A DNA stretch of 64,000 nt from Nocardioides sp. 503 (GCF_004522095.1 NZ_SPUI01000004.1:186001-250000), one strand, 5' to 3'. Shown: positions 44,481 to 57,280, numbered from the stretch's first letter. Notes: generated from the sequence alone by a model not told the origin. Numbers and translations are program-made.

Positions 44481-45119
44481 GTGACCAGCACCGACGCCGA
44501 GGACTTCCTCGCGGTCAGCGAGGAGCTCGAGGGCTTCCTGATGCTCTACCGGTTCGGGCTGGAGGAGATGCTGACCAAGGTCAACATCCTCAAGCAGGAG
44601 CTGACGCACACAGCCAGCTACGACTGCCCGATCGAGCACGTGACGTTCCGCCTGAAGCGCACGACCGCCCTGGCCGAGAAGGCCCGGCGCCTGGGCTGCA
44701 CCACCCTCGACGACGTGCGCGAGCTGGTCTCCGACATCGCCGGCATCCGGGTGGTCTGCAGCTTCGTCAGCGACGCCTACACCGTGCTCGAGATGCTGAA
44801 GCGGCAGCCGGACGTGACCGTGGTCGAGATCAAGGACTACATCGCCGAGCCGAAGCCGAGCGGCTACAAGAGCCTGCACCTCATCGTGGAGATCCCGGTC
44901 TTCCTCTCCGACCGCACCGAGGCCGTGCGGGTCGAGATCCAGATCCGCACCGTCGCCATGGACTTCTGGGCCAGCCTGGAGCACAAGATCCACTACAAGT
45001 ACCAGCGCGCGGTGCCCGAGCGGCTGCGCGAGGAGCTCGCCGGCGTCGCTGCCGCCACCGACCGGCTCGACCACCAGATGGAGCAGCTGCACCGCGACTC
45101 GCGACGCCCTGGCGCCTGA
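44481..45119 (+). CDS. Small alarmone synthetase (RelA/SpoT synthetase domain)
   Basis: The 212-residue protein consists of a RelA_SpoT synthetase domain only: EHVTFRLKRTTALAEKARR, DIAGIRVVCSFVSDAYTVLEML, IKDYIAEPKPSGYKSLHLIVEIPV, VEIQIRTVAMDFWASLEHKIHYKY. There is no HD hydrolase, TGS or ACT domain. It should make (p)ppGpp or pGpp from GTP/GDP and ATP, as YjbM/YwaC-type enzymes do. It is a monocistronic gene with a leaderless promoter, so regulation is probably transcriptional. Confidence 0.93.
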   Translation: MTSTDAEDFLAVSEELEGFLMLYRFGLEEMLTKVNILKQELTHTASYDCPIEHVTFRLKRTTALAEKARRLGCTTLDDVRELVSDIAGIRVVCSFVSDAYTVLEMLKRQPDVTVVEIKDYIAEPKPSGYKSLHLIVEIPVFLSDRTEAVRVEIQIRTVAMDFWASLEHKIHYKYQRAVPERLREELAGVAAATDRLDHQMEQLHRDSRRPGA

Positions 45120-45161
45120 GGCGACGCGCTCAGCGTGGGGCCACGAGGACGCCTCGCCGGG

Positions 45162-45482
45162 TCACCCGACGAAGCGGTGCCGGGGTGGCGGGCCGCCGGC
45201 CTCCGCCTCGGTCTGGGCCCGGAGCAGCGAGCGGGCCATGGCCCAGATCACCGCCTGCGAGCGGCTGCTGACCCCGATCTTCCCGTACGCCGTCCGGATG
45301 TAGGTCTTCACGGAGTTGATCGACAGGACGAGGGTCTCGGCGATCTCCTGGTTGGAGTACCCGTGGCCGATCATGGCGATGATCTCGCTCTCCCGTCCGC
45401 TCAGGTGCGGGCTGCGCCGGTCGGCCGCGAGGTCGGCGGAGCGATCGAACGGGCTCGGTCGGAGGAGAGGGGATCGGGACAT
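45162..45482 (-). CDS. Short LuxR-type helix-turn-helix regulator
   Basis: The 106-residue protein carries only a C-terminal LuxR/GerE DNA-binding domain (LSGRESEIIAMIGHGYSNQEIAETLVLSINSVKTYIRTAYGKIGV, about 36-80) and lacks a receiver or sensor domain. A single-domain regulator like this would be controlled by expression level or partners. The ATG follows GAAGG; longer upstream in-frame starts run through the tRNA region and are not credible. Confidence 0.85.
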   Translation of the reverse strand: MSRSPLLRPSPFDRSADLAADRRSPHLSGRESEIIAMIGHGYSNQEIAETLVLSINSVKTYIRTAYGKIGVSSRSQAVIWAMARSLLRAQTEAEAGGPPPRHRFVG

Positions 45483-45621
45483 CGGAGACCTTCGTCGAGC
45501 CCTAGAGGGTGTTCCTGAGGTGGCTCCACCAGCCTCCTCCTGCCGCAGGACGGCGGACAGGGCAGAACCTATGCAACTTCGCGCACGTCCTGCATGAGTC
45601 TCGTCGTTCGGCCCACGCACG

Positions 45622-45650
45622 GCCGGCTCCCGTCGAGGACGGGAGCCGGC
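45622..45650 (-). terminator. Terminator after tRNA-Ser(GGA)
   Basis: A perfect 13-bp stem (45622-45634 and 45638-45650, GCCGGCTCCCGTC and its complement) with a GAG loop, 16 bases beyond the tRNA 3' end on the minus strand. Confidence 0.85.
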
Positions 45651-45666
45651 GGTGTGCTGCGAGTGG

Positions 45667-45753
45667 CGGAGGATAGGGGATTCGAACCCCTGAGGGCTTT
45701 CACACCCAACCCGCTTTCCAAGCGAGCGCCATAGGCCACTAGGCGAATCCTCC
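45667..45753 (-). tRNA. tRNA-Ser (anticodon GGA)
   Basis: This 87-base serine tRNA has acceptor GGAGGAT/ATCCTCC, discriminator G, anticodon loop TTGGAAA (anticodon GGA at 45717-45719), a long variable arm and T-loop GGTTCGAATCC. CCA is not encoded. It reads UCC/UCU codons. Confidence 0.97.
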
Positions 45754-45834
45754 GCCGGAGACCCTACCGGGGCCGTGCCGGGCGGTGAAATCCGCTCCCC
45801 CCGGGTCCCGGTTCGCCGCCGTCGGTGGATCACC

Positions 45835-45840
45835 TAGACT
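45835..45840 (+). promoter_or_regulatory. -10 box TAGACT of the SRP RNA
   Basis: TAGACT lies about 6 bases before the start of the SRP RNA stem region and gives a start near 45846. Confidence 0.55.
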
Positions 45841-45845
45841 CTGGG

Positions 45846-45938
45846 GCAACCCCCCGTGTGGCGGTATCTCGCTCAACTCCCCCAGGGCCGGAAGGCAGCA
45901 AGGGTCGGCGGGCTCTGCCGGGTGCACGGGGGGCCTTT
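45846..45938 (+). ncRNA. ffs: Signal recognition particle RNA (small bacterial type)
   Basis: The roughly 93-base RNA folds as a single long hairpin. The terminal stem pairs 45850-45858 (CCCCCCGTG) with 45925-45933 (CACGGGGGG). The apical Ffh-binding part holds the conserved GCC-GGAA-GGC tetraloop stem and the flanking CAGG and AGCAAGG bulge (45883-45903). It ends in CCTTTT. It forms the 4.5S-type SRP with Ffh. The ends are estimates. Confidence 0.93.
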
Positions 45939-46084
45939 TCACGTCACGCCCCCGCGCCTGAGCATGCGAAGGCGCGGATCCGGGCGCGACCCGTCTCGAG
46001 ACCCAGTCGGTGACCGGAACGAGCCCGCACCGACCGCCGCACCCGCTGTGCAGCCGCCCGCTACCAGCTGTCGGACGCGGTGGT

Positions 46085-46090
46085 TAGGGT
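46085..46090 (+). promoter_or_regulatory. -10 box TAGGGT, leaderless dnaX start
   Basis: TAGGGT lies 6 bases before the GTG at 46097, with no ribosome-binding site. Confidence 0.65.
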
Positions 46091-46096
46091 CTGTAC

Positions 46097-48172
46097 GTGG
46101 AGTCACCCCTGGCGCTGTACCGCCGCTACCGCCCCGAGACCTTCCAGGAGGTCATCGGGCAGGAGCACGTGACCGAGCCGTTGCGGGCGGCGCTGGCCAA
46201 CAACCGGGTCAACCACGCCTACCTCTTCTCCGGCCCGCGCGGCTGCGGCAAGACCACCTCGGCGCGCATCCTCGCCCGCGCGCTCAACTGCGAGCTCGCC
46301 CCCGTCGCCGACCCGTGCGGCGAGTGCGACAGCTGCGTCGACCTGGCGCGCGGCGGCCCGGGCTCGATCGACGTCATCGAGATCGACGCCGCCTCCCACG
46401 GTGGCGTGGACGACGCGCGCGACCTGCGCGAGAAGGCGTTCTTCGCGCCGGTGCGCAGCCGCTACAAGGTCTACATCATCGACGAGGCCCACATGGTGAC
46501 GACGCAGGGCTTCAACGCCCTGCTCAAGCTGGTGGAGGAGCCGCCTCCGCACCTGCGCTTCATCTTCGCGACCACCGAGCCCGACAAGGTCATCCCGACC
46601 ATCCGCTCGCGCACCCACCACTACCCGTTCCGGCTGATCCCGCCGCGCCTGCTGTCGTCCTACCTCACCGAGCTCTGCGCCCAGGAGGGCGTCAGCATCG
46701 AGGCGGCCGCCCTGCCCCTCGTGGTGCGCGCCGGCGCCGGGTCGGCGCGCGACACCCTGTCGGTCCTCGACCAGCTGCTCGGTGGCGCCGGGGCCGAGGG
46801 TGTCACCTACGCGCTGGCCAGCGGGCTGCTGGGCTACACCCCCGACACCCTCCTCGACGAGGTGGTCGACGCCTTCGCGGCCGGCGACGGCTCGGCGGTC
46901 TTCGGGGTCGTCGACAAGGTGATCGAGACCGGGCAGGACCCGCGCCGCTTCACCGAGGACCTGCTGCGCCGCCTGCGCGACCTGGTCATCGTCTCCGCGG
47001 TCCCCGACGCGCCCGCGAGCGGGCTGATCGACGTCTCCGAGGACCAGGGCGAGCGCCTGGTGTCCCAGGCGGCGCGCTTCGGCGCCGCCGAGCTCACCCG
47101 CGCGGCCGACCTGGTCGCGACCGGCCTGACCGAGATGCGCGGCGCCACCGCCCCGCGGCTGCTCCTGGAGCTCATCTGCGCCCGCGTGCTGCTGCCGGGC
47201 GCCGACCACTCCACCGACGGCGTCCTGGCCCGTCTCGACCGGCTCGAGCGCCGCGCCGCCATCAGCGGCACCCCGTCGCCCGAGCCCGCCGCGCCTCCGG
47301 TGCCCGCGCAGGACCGGCCGGCCCAGGCGCGCCCCGCGCCCCGCGAGCCGGAGCCCGTCCCGACCCCCGCTCCCGCCGTCACGCCCCCGCCCGCCCGCGA
47401 GCCGGTCTCGGCCACCCCGCCCGCGCCCACGGCCCCGCCCGTCCAGGTCGTCCCGGAGCAGCCCGCCGCCGACCCCGTCCCGGAGCCCGCAGCCGCCCCG
47501 GCGGCCGAGCCCGCGGCGCCTGAGGCACCCGCGGCGACGGCCGGGTCCAGCACGCTCTCGCTCGTCGACGTACGCCGGCTGTGGCCCGACATCGTCGAGG
47601 CCACCAAGCAGCGGCGCCGCGTCACCTGGATCCACCTCACCCAGCACGCCCAGGTCGTGGCGGTCGACGCCAGGACGCTCACCCTCGGGTTCTCCAACGG
47701 CGGGGCCCGCGAGTCCTTCGACAACGGCGGCAGCTCCGAGATCGTCCGGCAGGCGGCCATCGACGTCGTGGGCGCCGACTGGAAGGTCGAGACGATCGTC
47801 GACCCGGGCGCGTCCGCCGACGTGCCGCCGCCGGCCGCGGCGCCCACGCCCGAGCCCGCGCCCCCGCGACCCGCCCCGCCCGTCGCCCGCGACGAGGTCG
47901 AGGCCCCTCCCGCCTGGCTCAGCGACGACGACGGCGGCGACCCGCCCCGCGAGCCCGAGCGTCCCGGGCCCGAGTCGGTCAACGCCGCCCGCGAGGCCAT
48001 CTTGACCACCCGGCCCGCCGGCGCCGACCGCAGCCAGGCCCCGGGCCTCGCCGAGGCCGACGCCGACGCGCACCCCGACGACCTGGACGCCGACTCCGAC
48101 GAGCTCGGGGGCGCCGACCTGCTGGCGCGCGAGCTCGGCGCCCAGGTGATCGAGGAGATCCCCCACTCATGA
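46097..48172 (+). CDS. dnaX: DNA polymerase III subunits gamma and tau
   Basis: The 691-residue clamp-loader subunit has the AAA+ core at residues 1-370: Walker A GPRGCGKT (46-53), four zinc-binding cysteines (65, 74, 77, 80), DEAHMVTTQGFNALLKLVEEPP with the FATTEPDKV sensor. A Pro/Ala-rich linker (about 390-490) and a tau-like C-terminal domain follow. No obvious slippery heptamer for gamma production was searched for in detail. It starts a block with ybaB and recR, as in many bacteria. Confidence 0.96.
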   Translation: MESPLALYRRYRPETFQEVIGQEHVTEPLRAALANNRVNHAYLFSGPRGCGKTTSARILARALNCELAPVADPCGECDSCVDLARGGPGSIDVIEIDAASHGGVDDARDLREKAFFAPVRSRYKVYIIDEAHMVTTQGFNALLKLVEEPPPHLRFIFATTEPDKVIPTIRSRTHHYPFRLIPPRLLSSYLTELCAQEGVSIEAAALPLVVRAGAGSARDTLSVLDQLLGGAGAEGVTYALASGLLGYTPDTLLDEVVDAFAAGDGSAVFGVVDKVIETGQDPRRFTEDLLRRLRDLVIVSAVPDAPASGLIDVSEDQGERLVSQAARFGAAELTRAADLVATGLTEMRGATAPRLLLELICARVLLPGADHSTDGVLARLDRLERRAAISGTPSPEPAAPPVPAQDRPAQARPAPREPEPVPTPAPAVTPPPAREPVSATPPAPTAPPVQVVPEQPAADPVPEPAAAPAAEPAAPEAPAATAGSSTLSLVDVRRLWPDIVEATKQRRRVTWIHLTQHAQVVAVDARTLTLGFSNGGARESFDNGGSSEIVRQAAIDVVGADWKVETIVDPGASADVPPPAAAPTPEPAPPRPAPPVARDEVEAPPAWLSDDDGGDPPREPERPGPESVNAAREAILTTRPAGADRSQAPGLAEADADAHPDDLDADSDELGGADLLARELGAQVIEEIPHS

Positions 48173-48224
48173 CCCTCCGCCGCCCGCACGACCACCGCCC
48201 CACCGACCACGAGGTGACCTCACG

Positions 48225-48605
48225 ATGACGACCGAGAACCCGTTCGACGCCCTGGGGGGCGGCGGCTTCGACATGAACGCCCTCCTCCAGCAGGCCCAGC
48301 AGATGCAGGAGCAGCTCCAGTCCGCCCAGGAGCGGCTGGCCGACACCGTCGTGGACGGCACCGTCGCCGGCGGGGCCGTGACGGTCAAGGTCAGCGGCGT
48401 CGGCGAGCTCGTCGGCGTCGAGATCAAGGCCGGCGGCTTCGACGGCAGCGACGCCGACGACCTGAGCGACCTCTCCGACATGATCGTGGCCGCCTACCGC
48501 GACGCCAAGGCGCAGGTCGACGCGCTGGCCGCCGAGGCGCTGGGACCGCTCGCCGGGGGTGGCGGCCTGCCCGGCATGCCGTCCTCGGGCCAGCTCGGGT
48601 TCTGA
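48225..48605 (+). CDS. YbaB/EbfC nucleoid-associated protein
   Basis: A 126-residue DNA-binding protein of the YbaB family: MNALLQQAQQMQEQLQSAQERLADTVVDGTVAGGAVTVKVSG ... DDLSDLSDMIVAAYRDAKAQVDAL. It has Gly-rich ends typical of actinobacterial members. The position between dnaX and recR is the widely conserved one. Confidence 0.95.
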   Translation: MTTENPFDALGGGGFDMNALLQQAQQMQEQLQSAQERLADTVVDGTVAGGAVTVKVSGVGELVGVEIKAGGFDGSDADDLSDLSDMIVAAYRDAKAQVDALAAEALGPLAGGGGLPGMPSSGQLGF

Positions 48606-48611
48606 GCGACC

Positions 48612-49208
48612 TTGTACGAAGGTGTCGTCCAGGACCTGATCGACGAGCTCGGCAGGCTGCCGGGCGTCGGTCCCAAGAGCGCGCAACGCATCGCCTTCCA
48701 CCTGCTCCAGGCCGAGCCGGTCGACGTACGCCGTCTGGCCGACGTGCTGATGGAGGTCAAGGCGAAGGTCCGCTTCTGCTCGGTGTGCTTCAACGTCTCC
48801 GAGGACGAGCAGTGCCGCATCTGCCGCGACCCGCGCCGTGAGCCCGCGGTGCTGTGCGTGGTCGAGGAGTACAAGGACGTCGTGGCGATCGAGCGCACCC
48901 GCGAGTTCCGCGGGCGCTACCACGTGCTGGGTGGCGCGATCTCGCCGATCGACGGCATCGGTCCCGACCAGCTCCGCATCAAGGAGCTGATGCCCCGGCT
49001 CAACGACGGGGTGGTCACCGAGGTCATCCTCGCCACCGACCCCAACCTCGAGGGCGAGGCCACCGCGACGTATCTCACCCGCCTGCTCAGCCCCATGGGC
49101 TTGCAAGTCACGCGCCTGGCGAGTGGACTTCCGGTGGGCGGCGACCTCGAGTACGCCGACGAGGTCACCTTGGGACGAGCTTTCGTAGGAAGACGGGCAG
49201 CCGAATGA
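48612..49208 (+). CDS. recR: Recombination mediator protein RecR
   Basis: The 198-residue protein has the N-terminal helix-hairpin-helix ([17 protein letters not shown]), a four-cysteine zinc finger (Cys56, 59, 68, 71) and a Toprim domain ([16 protein letters not shown] ... [15 protein letters not shown]). It acts with RecF/RecO in gap repair. The start is a TTG, fixed by the conserved MYEG N-terminus. Its stop overlaps the DUF5063 ATG. Confidence 0.96.
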   Translation: MYEGVVQDLIDELGRLPGVGPKSAQRIAFHLLQAEPVDVRRLADVLMEVKAKVRFCSVCFNVSEDEQCRICRDPRREPAVLCVVEEYKDVVAIERTREFRGRYHVLGGAISPIDGIGPDQLRIKELMPRLNDGVVTEVILATDPNLEGEATATYLTRLLSPMGLQVTRLASGLPVGGDLEYADEVTLGRAFVGRRAAE

Positions 49209-49789
49209 GTGAGAAGACCATCGACCACGCGACGGAGGACTTCGCCCAGTCGATCGCCGACAGCGTCGAGAGCTTCCTGATCGCCCTGCGCGCCATCAGC
49301 CGGGAGGCCACCTCCGGGCAGGCCATCTCGCTGCTGCTCCTGGAGATCAGCCAGGTGCTGCTCGCCGGCGCCCGGCTGGGCGCCCAGCAGGACTTCACGC
49401 CCACGGCCGACTACCAGCCCGACGTGGGCCCGGAGGCCGATCTCGACGAGATGCGGCTGCGCCTTGCCGAGCTGCTCGGCAACGTCGACACCTACAGCTT
49501 CGTCTTCGACCCCTACGTCCCCGACGTGGTCGAGAGCCAGCTCTCCGACGACCTGACCCAGATCGCGAGCGACCTCGAGAACGGCCTGCGCCACTACCGC
49601 CTCGGCGACGTCGCCGAGGCGCTGTGGTGGTGGCAGTTCTCCTACGTCGCCTCCTGGGGCAACCTCGCGGGCGCCGCGCTCAACGCGCTGCTGTCCGTGG
49701 TCTCCCACGACCGCCTCGACGTCGACAACGACGAGGAGATCGAGCAGATCGTGGCCGCCGAGGCGGTCTTGGACGGCGACCCGGTCTGA
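49205..49789 (+). CDS. DUF5063 protein
   Basis: The 194-residue acidic protein belongs to DUF5063, found next to recR in actinobacteria: [65 protein letters not shown]. Function is unknown. Overlap with recR (ATGA) suggests co-translation. Confidence 0.9.
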   Translation: MSEKTIDHATEDFAQSIADSVESFLIALRAISREATSGQAISLLLLEISQVLLAGARLGAQQDFTPTADYQPDVGPEADLDEMRLRLAELLGNVDTYSFVFDPYVPDVVESQLSDDLTQIASDLENGLRHYRLGDVAEALWWWQFSYVASWGNLAGAALNALLSVVSHDRLDVDNDEEIEQIVAAEAVLDGDPV

Positions 49790-49802
49790 CCTGCGCACTC
49801 GG

Positions 49803-53191
<3,389 letters not shown>

Positions 53192-53234
53192 GCGGGCAGT
53201 CTGCCACGGCGACGTCTCCACGGCCCGGAACGAC

Positions 53235-53266
53235 GAGAACCCCGGACCGCAGGGTCCGGGGTTCTC
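53235..53266 (-). terminator. Terminator after tRNA-Pro(CGG)
   Basis: A perfect 14-bp stem (53235-53248 and 53253-53266) with a GCAG loop, 12 bases beyond the tRNA 3' end. Confidence 0.85.
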
Positions 53267-53278
53267 GGGTTCCACTGG

Positions 53279-53352
53279 TCGGGCTGACAGGATTTGAACC
53301 TGCGGCCTCCTCGTCCCGAACGAGGCGCGCTACCAAGCTGCGCCACAGCCCG
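53279..53352 (-). tRNA. tRNA-Pro (anticodon CGG)
   Basis: A 74-base cloverleaf with acceptor CGGGCTG/CAGCCCG, discriminator A, anticodon loop TTCGGGA (anticodon CGG at 53316-53318) and T-loop GGTTCAAATCC. CCA is not encoded. A TATGCT box at 53400-53405 (minus strand) is a likely promoter. It reads CCG. Confidence 0.97.
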
Positions 53353-53459
53353 ATCATGGGCTCGTTCCCCGTGAAGGGAGGTGAGCCCACAAGCACGGGA
53401 GCATACCCGAGCGCCGAGCGCCCCTCGCAATCGGTGGGGGTCCCGGGGACGGTGCTGCG

Positions 53460-54383
53460 TCAGGTCCGGGGGACCAGGGTGAGCAGGCTCGCCTCCGGGC
53501 GGCAGGCGACCCGGATCCGGGCGTAGGGGCTGGTGCCGAGACCGGCGCAGACGTGGAGCCACGCGGAGCCCGGGTCGCCCGGTCGGGAGTCGGCGGGGTG
53601 GCGGTGCAGGCCCCTGGCTCGGGCCGGCTCGAGGTCGCAGTTGGTGGTGAGCGCCCGGCCGCCCGGCAGGCACACCTGGCCGCCGTGGGTGTGCCCGGCC
53701 AGGACGGCGTCGTAGCCGTCGGCGGCGTACTGGTCCAGCACCCGGAGGTACGGCGCATGGGCGACGCCGAGCCGCATGTCGGCGGTGGGGTCGGCCGGCC
53801 CGGCGACCAGATCGAGCCGGTCGTAGCCGAGGTGCGGGTCGTCCACGCCGGCGAAGGCGAGCGTCGTCTCCCCGACGGTGACGGTGTCCTTGCGGTTCGT
53901 CAGGTCGCGCCAGCCCGCGCCGGTCAGTGTCTGGCTCAGCAACGGCCACGGCAGCTGCGGCACGTGGACGTGGCGCTTGCCGGTGTCGGGCAGCAGGTAG
54001 CGCAGCGGGTTGCGGAAGGTCGGCTCGTAGTAGTCGTTGGAGCCGTGCACGAACACTCCGGGCACGTCGAGCAGCGGTCCGAGCGCGTCGGTGACCACCG
54101 GCACGGAGTCGCGGTGCGCCAGGTTGTCGCCGGTGTCGACCACCAGGTCAGGCTCCAGCGCGGCGAGCCCGCGGAGCCACTCCTGCTTGCGGGTCTGGGC
54201 GGGCGTCATGTGGATGTCGCTGAGGTGCAGGACCTTCAGGGGTCGCTGTCCGCGGGGCAGGACCGGCAGCTCGTAGCGGCGCAGCGTGTAGGCCCGCGCC
54301 TCCCAGGCGGCGTACGCCGTCAGCCCGGCGCCGGCGAGGGTCCCGGCTCCCAGCAGGTGCGGGAGAATCCGGAGGCTGGGCAT
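53460..54383 (-). CDS. Metallophosphoesterase (YkuE-like)
   Basis: The 307-residue protein has an N-terminal hydrophobic helix (membrane anchor or signal) and the calcineurin-like phosphoesterase motifs LHLSDIHM, VVDTGDN, a GNHD-equivalent reading GSNDYY, and LAGHTHGGQ. The usual His of GNHD is thus shifted to Ser-Asn-Asp, as in the YkuE branch. The substrate is unknown; a role at the membrane or cell wall fits its anchor and the neighbouring PBP. It is divergent from the YqeY gene with 26 bases between. Confidence 0.9.
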   Translation of the reverse strand: MPSLRILPHLLGAGTLAGAGLTAYAAWEARAYTLRRYELPVLPRGQRPLKVLHLSDIHMTPAQTRKQEWLRGLAALEPDLVVDTGDNLAHRDSVPVVTDALGPLLDVPGVFVHGSNDYYEPTFRNPLRYLLPDTGKRHVHVPQLPWPLLSQTLTGAGWRDLTNRKDTVTVGETTLAFAGVDDPHLGYDRLDLVAGPADPTADMRLGVAHAPYLRVLDQYAADGYDAVLAGHTHGGQVCLPGGRALTTNCDLEPARARGLHRHPADSRPGDPGSAWLHVCAGLGTSPYARIRVACRPEASLLTLVPRT

Positions 54384-54409
54384 CCGCCCAGGCTGCCACA
54401 ATGGTCCTC

Positions 54410-54868
54410 ATGAGTGCTCTCAAGGACCGTCTGCGTGCCGACCTCACCACCGCCATCAAGGGTCGTGACGAGGTGCGCTCCTCGACCCTGCGCATGGTGC
54501 TGACCGCCATCACCAACGCCGAGGTGGCCGGCAAGGAGGCCCGCGAGCTCTCCGACGACGACGTCATCGGCGTGCTGTCGAGCGAGGCCAAGAAGCGCCG
54601 GGAGGCCGCGACCGCCTTCGCCGACGGCGGCCGCGCCGAGATGGCGGCCAAGGAGAAGGCCGAGGCGGCCGTGATCGCCGACTACCTGCCCGAGGTCCTC
54701 ACCGCCGAGGAGATCTCGTCCCTCGTCACCGCGGCGATCGAGCAGACCGGCGCCGCCGGCGAGGGCATGCGGGCCATGGGCAAGGTCATGGGCATCGTCA
54801 CCCCCCAGGTCAAGGGCCGCGCCGACGGCGGTGCCGTCGCCGCGGAGGTACGCCGCCAGCTCGGCTGA
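54410..54868 (+). CDS. GatB/YqeY domain protein
   Basis: The 152-residue protein of the YqeY family: MSALKDRLRADLTTAIKGRDEVRSSTLRMVLTAI ... EKAEAAVIADYLPEVLTAEEI ... MGKVMGIVTPQVKGRADGGAVAAEVRRQL. The fold matches the tRNA-binding tail of the amidotransferase GatB; the cellular role is poorly defined. ATG at 54410 matches the conserved N-terminus; an ATG nine bases earlier is less likely. A CACAAT box 7 bases upstream hints at a leaderless mRNA. Confidence 0.92.
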   Translation: MSALKDRLRADLTTAIKGRDEVRSSTLRMVLTAITNAEVAGKEARELSDDDVIGVLSSEAKKRREAATAFADGGRAEMAAKEKAEAAVIADYLPEVLTAEEISSLVTAAIEQTGAAGEGMRAMGKVMGIVTPQVKGRADGGAVAAEVRRQLG

Positions 54869-54904
54869 CGCCGCACCGGCCCGCCCACGGGGCCAGCGAT
54901 CGGG

Positions 54905-57220
54905 TCAGCGACCGCCGCGGCCCCCGCGTCCGCCCTTGGGCCGCTTGCCGGTGGAGGTGTAGATGACGACCGTGTCGCCGCTGGCGAGCTCGACGCCGGC
55001 CTCGGGGTCGGTGTAGGCCACGGTGCCCTTGGGGTAGTCGGAGGCCTTGGCGCCGGCGACGTTGACCGTGAAGCCGAGGTTCTCCAGCTCGTTGCGGGCG
55101 TCGTCGACGCTCATCCCGCCGACGTCGGGGATCCCGGTCAGGACCCCGCGGATGTCGGAGCTGCTCGGCTTCTCGAAGTCCTCGTCGTCGAGCCACTGCT
55201 CGATGACCTTCATCGCGTCGCCCCACATGGGGCCGGCCAGCGTGGAGCCGGCGGCGGAGGCGACGTAGGACGGGCCGACGGTCTGCCCGTTGAGGGTGAT
55301 CTTGGTGCCCTCCTTGTTGGCGCCGGCGATCATCGAGGCGGTGGCGAGGTTGGGGGTGTAGCCCACGAACCACACCGCCTTGTTGTCCTGGATGGTGCCG
55401 GTCTTGCCGGCGGCCGGCTGCGCGGTCTGGATGTTGGCGCTGTAGCCGAAGCCACCGGGCTCGAGCACGCCGCGCAGGACGTCGTTGACCGCGTCGGCCA
55501 CGGGGCTCGGCATCACCTGGGTGCAGCGCGCGGGGTACTTCTTCAGCGCGTTGCCATTGGGGTCCATGATCGCGGTGACGGGGCGGGCGTCGCAGTGCAG
55601 CCCGCGGCCGGCGAACGTCGCGTAGGCCTCGGCCATCTCGAGCGGGCTGACGTCGGCCACGCCGAGCGTGAACGCCGGGATCATCTCGGTGTCGGGGTCG
55701 GTGAGCTGCACGCCCATCTTCTTGGCCAGCGTGAAGGGCTCGCAGATGCCGGTGCGCTGCTCGAGCTGGGCGAAGAACGTGTTCACCGACAGGCGCGTGC
55801 CCTGGTAGAGGTCGAAGTTGCCGGAGCTGGTGGAGTTCTGCGGCTTCCAGATCTCCGAGCTCGCGTAGCTCTCCCCGTCGCAGACCTCGAAGTCGCCCTG
55901 GTCGAGGAAGACCTGCTGGGGCGAGTTGATCCGCTCCGACAGCGGGATGTCCTGGTTGACCGCGGCCGCGAGGACGAACGCCTTGAAGGTCGAGCCGGCC
56001 TGGAAGCCGTTGGAGTCGCCGTACTGCGAGGGCACGACGAAGTTGAGGTAGGACTCGCCCTCCTTCTTCTTGCGGCCCATCGGTCGCGACTGGGCGATCG
56101 CCTTCACCTCGCCGGTGCGGGGCTCGACCATCGCGAGCGCGCCGATGGCGTCGTTCTCCTTGTAGACGTGGGAGCGCACGGACTCGTCGGCGGCGTCCTG
56201 GAAGCGGAGGTCGACCGTGGTGCGGATCGTGAGGCCGCCGGACTTGAGCAGGCGCTCGCGCTCCTCGGCGGTCTTGCCCAGCGAGCGGTCCTTCATCAGG
56301 TAGTTGAGGACGTAGTCGCAGAAGAACGGCGCGCGCGAGTAGACGCAGCCGTTGCGGGTCTTGCGCACCTCGAGCCGCAGCCCGCGCTCCTTGGTGCGGT
56401 CGGCCTTCTCCTGCGGGATCACGTTGAGCTGGGCCATCCGGTCCAGCACGATGTCGCGCCGCTGCTTGGTGCGGTCGGGGGAGTTGGTCGGGTCGAACTT
56501 GGTGGGGTTCTGGACCAGGCCCGCGAGGACGGCCGACTGGTTGAGGTTGAGGTTGCGCGCGTTGACGTTGAAGTAGTGGCGCGCCGCCGCCTGGATGCCG
56601 TGGGCGCCGTCGCCGAAGTAGGCGGTGTTGAGGTAGCGCTCCAGGATCCAGTCCTTGGTGTGGCTCTCCTCCATCGCGATGGCGTAGCGCAGCTCGCGCA
56701 GCTTGCGGGCGTAGGTCTGGTCGATCGCCGCGGCCTGCTCCTCGGGGGTGTCCGCCTGGCTGAGGAGGGTCAGCTTGACCAGCTGCTGGGTGATCGAGGA
56801 GCCACCCTGGACCACGCCGCTGGAGGCCGAGTTGGTCAGCAGCGCGCGCAGCGTGCCCTTGAGGTCGAGCGCCCCGTGCTCGTAGAAGCGGTAGTCCTCG
56901 ATGGCGACGATCGCCTGGACCATCGTGCGCGAGACCTGGTCGAGCGAGACGTTGACGCGGTTCTCGTCGAAGATCGTGGCGATGGTCTCGCCCTTGCGGT
57001 CCAGGATGCGCGTCTTCTGCGGCAGGTCGTCGGCCTCGAGCTCGGTCGGCAGCTTGTCCATGCTGTCGGCGACGTTCTCCGTGGCGACGCCCAGGACGGC
57101 GGCGAAGGGGATGGCGAGGCCGGCGACGACGACGCCGAGGACGGCGGAGACCGCCACCATCACTCCGAGGTGGGACAGCACCTTGGAGGAGGAGAGACGC
57201 TCAGAGCGGGGGCGAGGCAT
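54905..57220 (-). CDS. ponA2: Bifunctional penicillin-binding protein with PASTA domain (PonA2-like)
   Basis: This 771-residue class A PBP polymerises and cross-links peptidoglycan. It has one transmembrane helix (about 18-45) and a GT51 glycosyltransferase with catalytic Glu108 (AIEDYRFYEHGALD). The transpeptidase has SxxK at 410-413 (STFK), SVN at 478-480 and KTG at 606-608. One PASTA domain (about 690-757) and a Gly/Arg tail follow. The ATG lies 7 bases after TACCCT, so the mRNA is probably leaderless. Gene order with whiB and two ArsA genes matches mycobacterial ponA2. Confidence 0.95.
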   Translation of the reverse strand: MPRPRSERLSSSKVLSHLGVMVAVSAVLGVVVAGLAIPFAAVLGVATENVADSMDKLPTELEADDLPQKTRILDRKGETIATIFDENRVNVSLDQVSRTMVQAIVAIEDYRFYEHGALDLKGTLRALLTNSASSGVVQGGSSITQQLVKLTLLSQADTPEEQAAAIDQTYARKLRELRYAIAMEESHTKDWILERYLNTAYFGDGAHGIQAAARHYFNVNARNLNLNQSAVLAGLVQNPTKFDPTNSPDRTKQRRDIVLDRMAQLNVIPQEKADRTKERGLRLEVRKTRNGCVYSRAPFFCDYVLNYLMKDRSLGKTAEERERLLKSGGLTIRTTVDLRFQDAADESVRSHVYKENDAIGALAMVEPRTGEVKAIAQSRPMGRKKKEGESYLNFVVPSQYGDSNGFQAGSTFKAFVLAAAVNQDIPLSERINSPQQVFLDQGDFEVCDGESYASSEIWKPQNSTSSGNFDLYQGTRLSVNTFFAQLEQRTGICEPFTLAKKMGVQLTDPDTEMIPAFTLGVADVSPLEMAEAYATFAGRGLHCDARPVTAIMDPNGNALKKYPARCTQVMPSPVADAVNDVLRGVLEPGGFGYSANIQTAQPAAGKTGTIQDNKAVWFVGYTPNLATASMIAGANKEGTKITLNGQTVGPSYVASAAGSTLAGPMWGDAMKVIEQWLDDEDFEKPSSSDIRGVLTGIPDVGGMSVDDARNELENLGFTVNVAGAKASDYPKGTVAYTDPEAGVELASGDTVVIYTSTGKRPKGGRGGRGGR

Positions 57221-57227
57221 GGCCCCT

Positions 57228-57233
57228 AGGGTA
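57228..57233 (-). promoter_or_regulatory. -10 box TACCCT, leaderless PBP start
   Basis: TACCCT on the minus strand is 7 bases upstream of the ATG at 57220, with no ribosome-binding site. Confidence 0.6.
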
Positions 57234-57280
57234 CGGGAGCGGCGGGAGCGGGCGATTTCCTCGCGGCCGCACCCCCAGGG

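Noticed and set aside
46103..48166. A 687-codon minus-strand frame opposite dnaX
   Set aside because: Antisense artefact with Gly/Arg/Val/Asp low complexity. dnaX is certain on the other strand.
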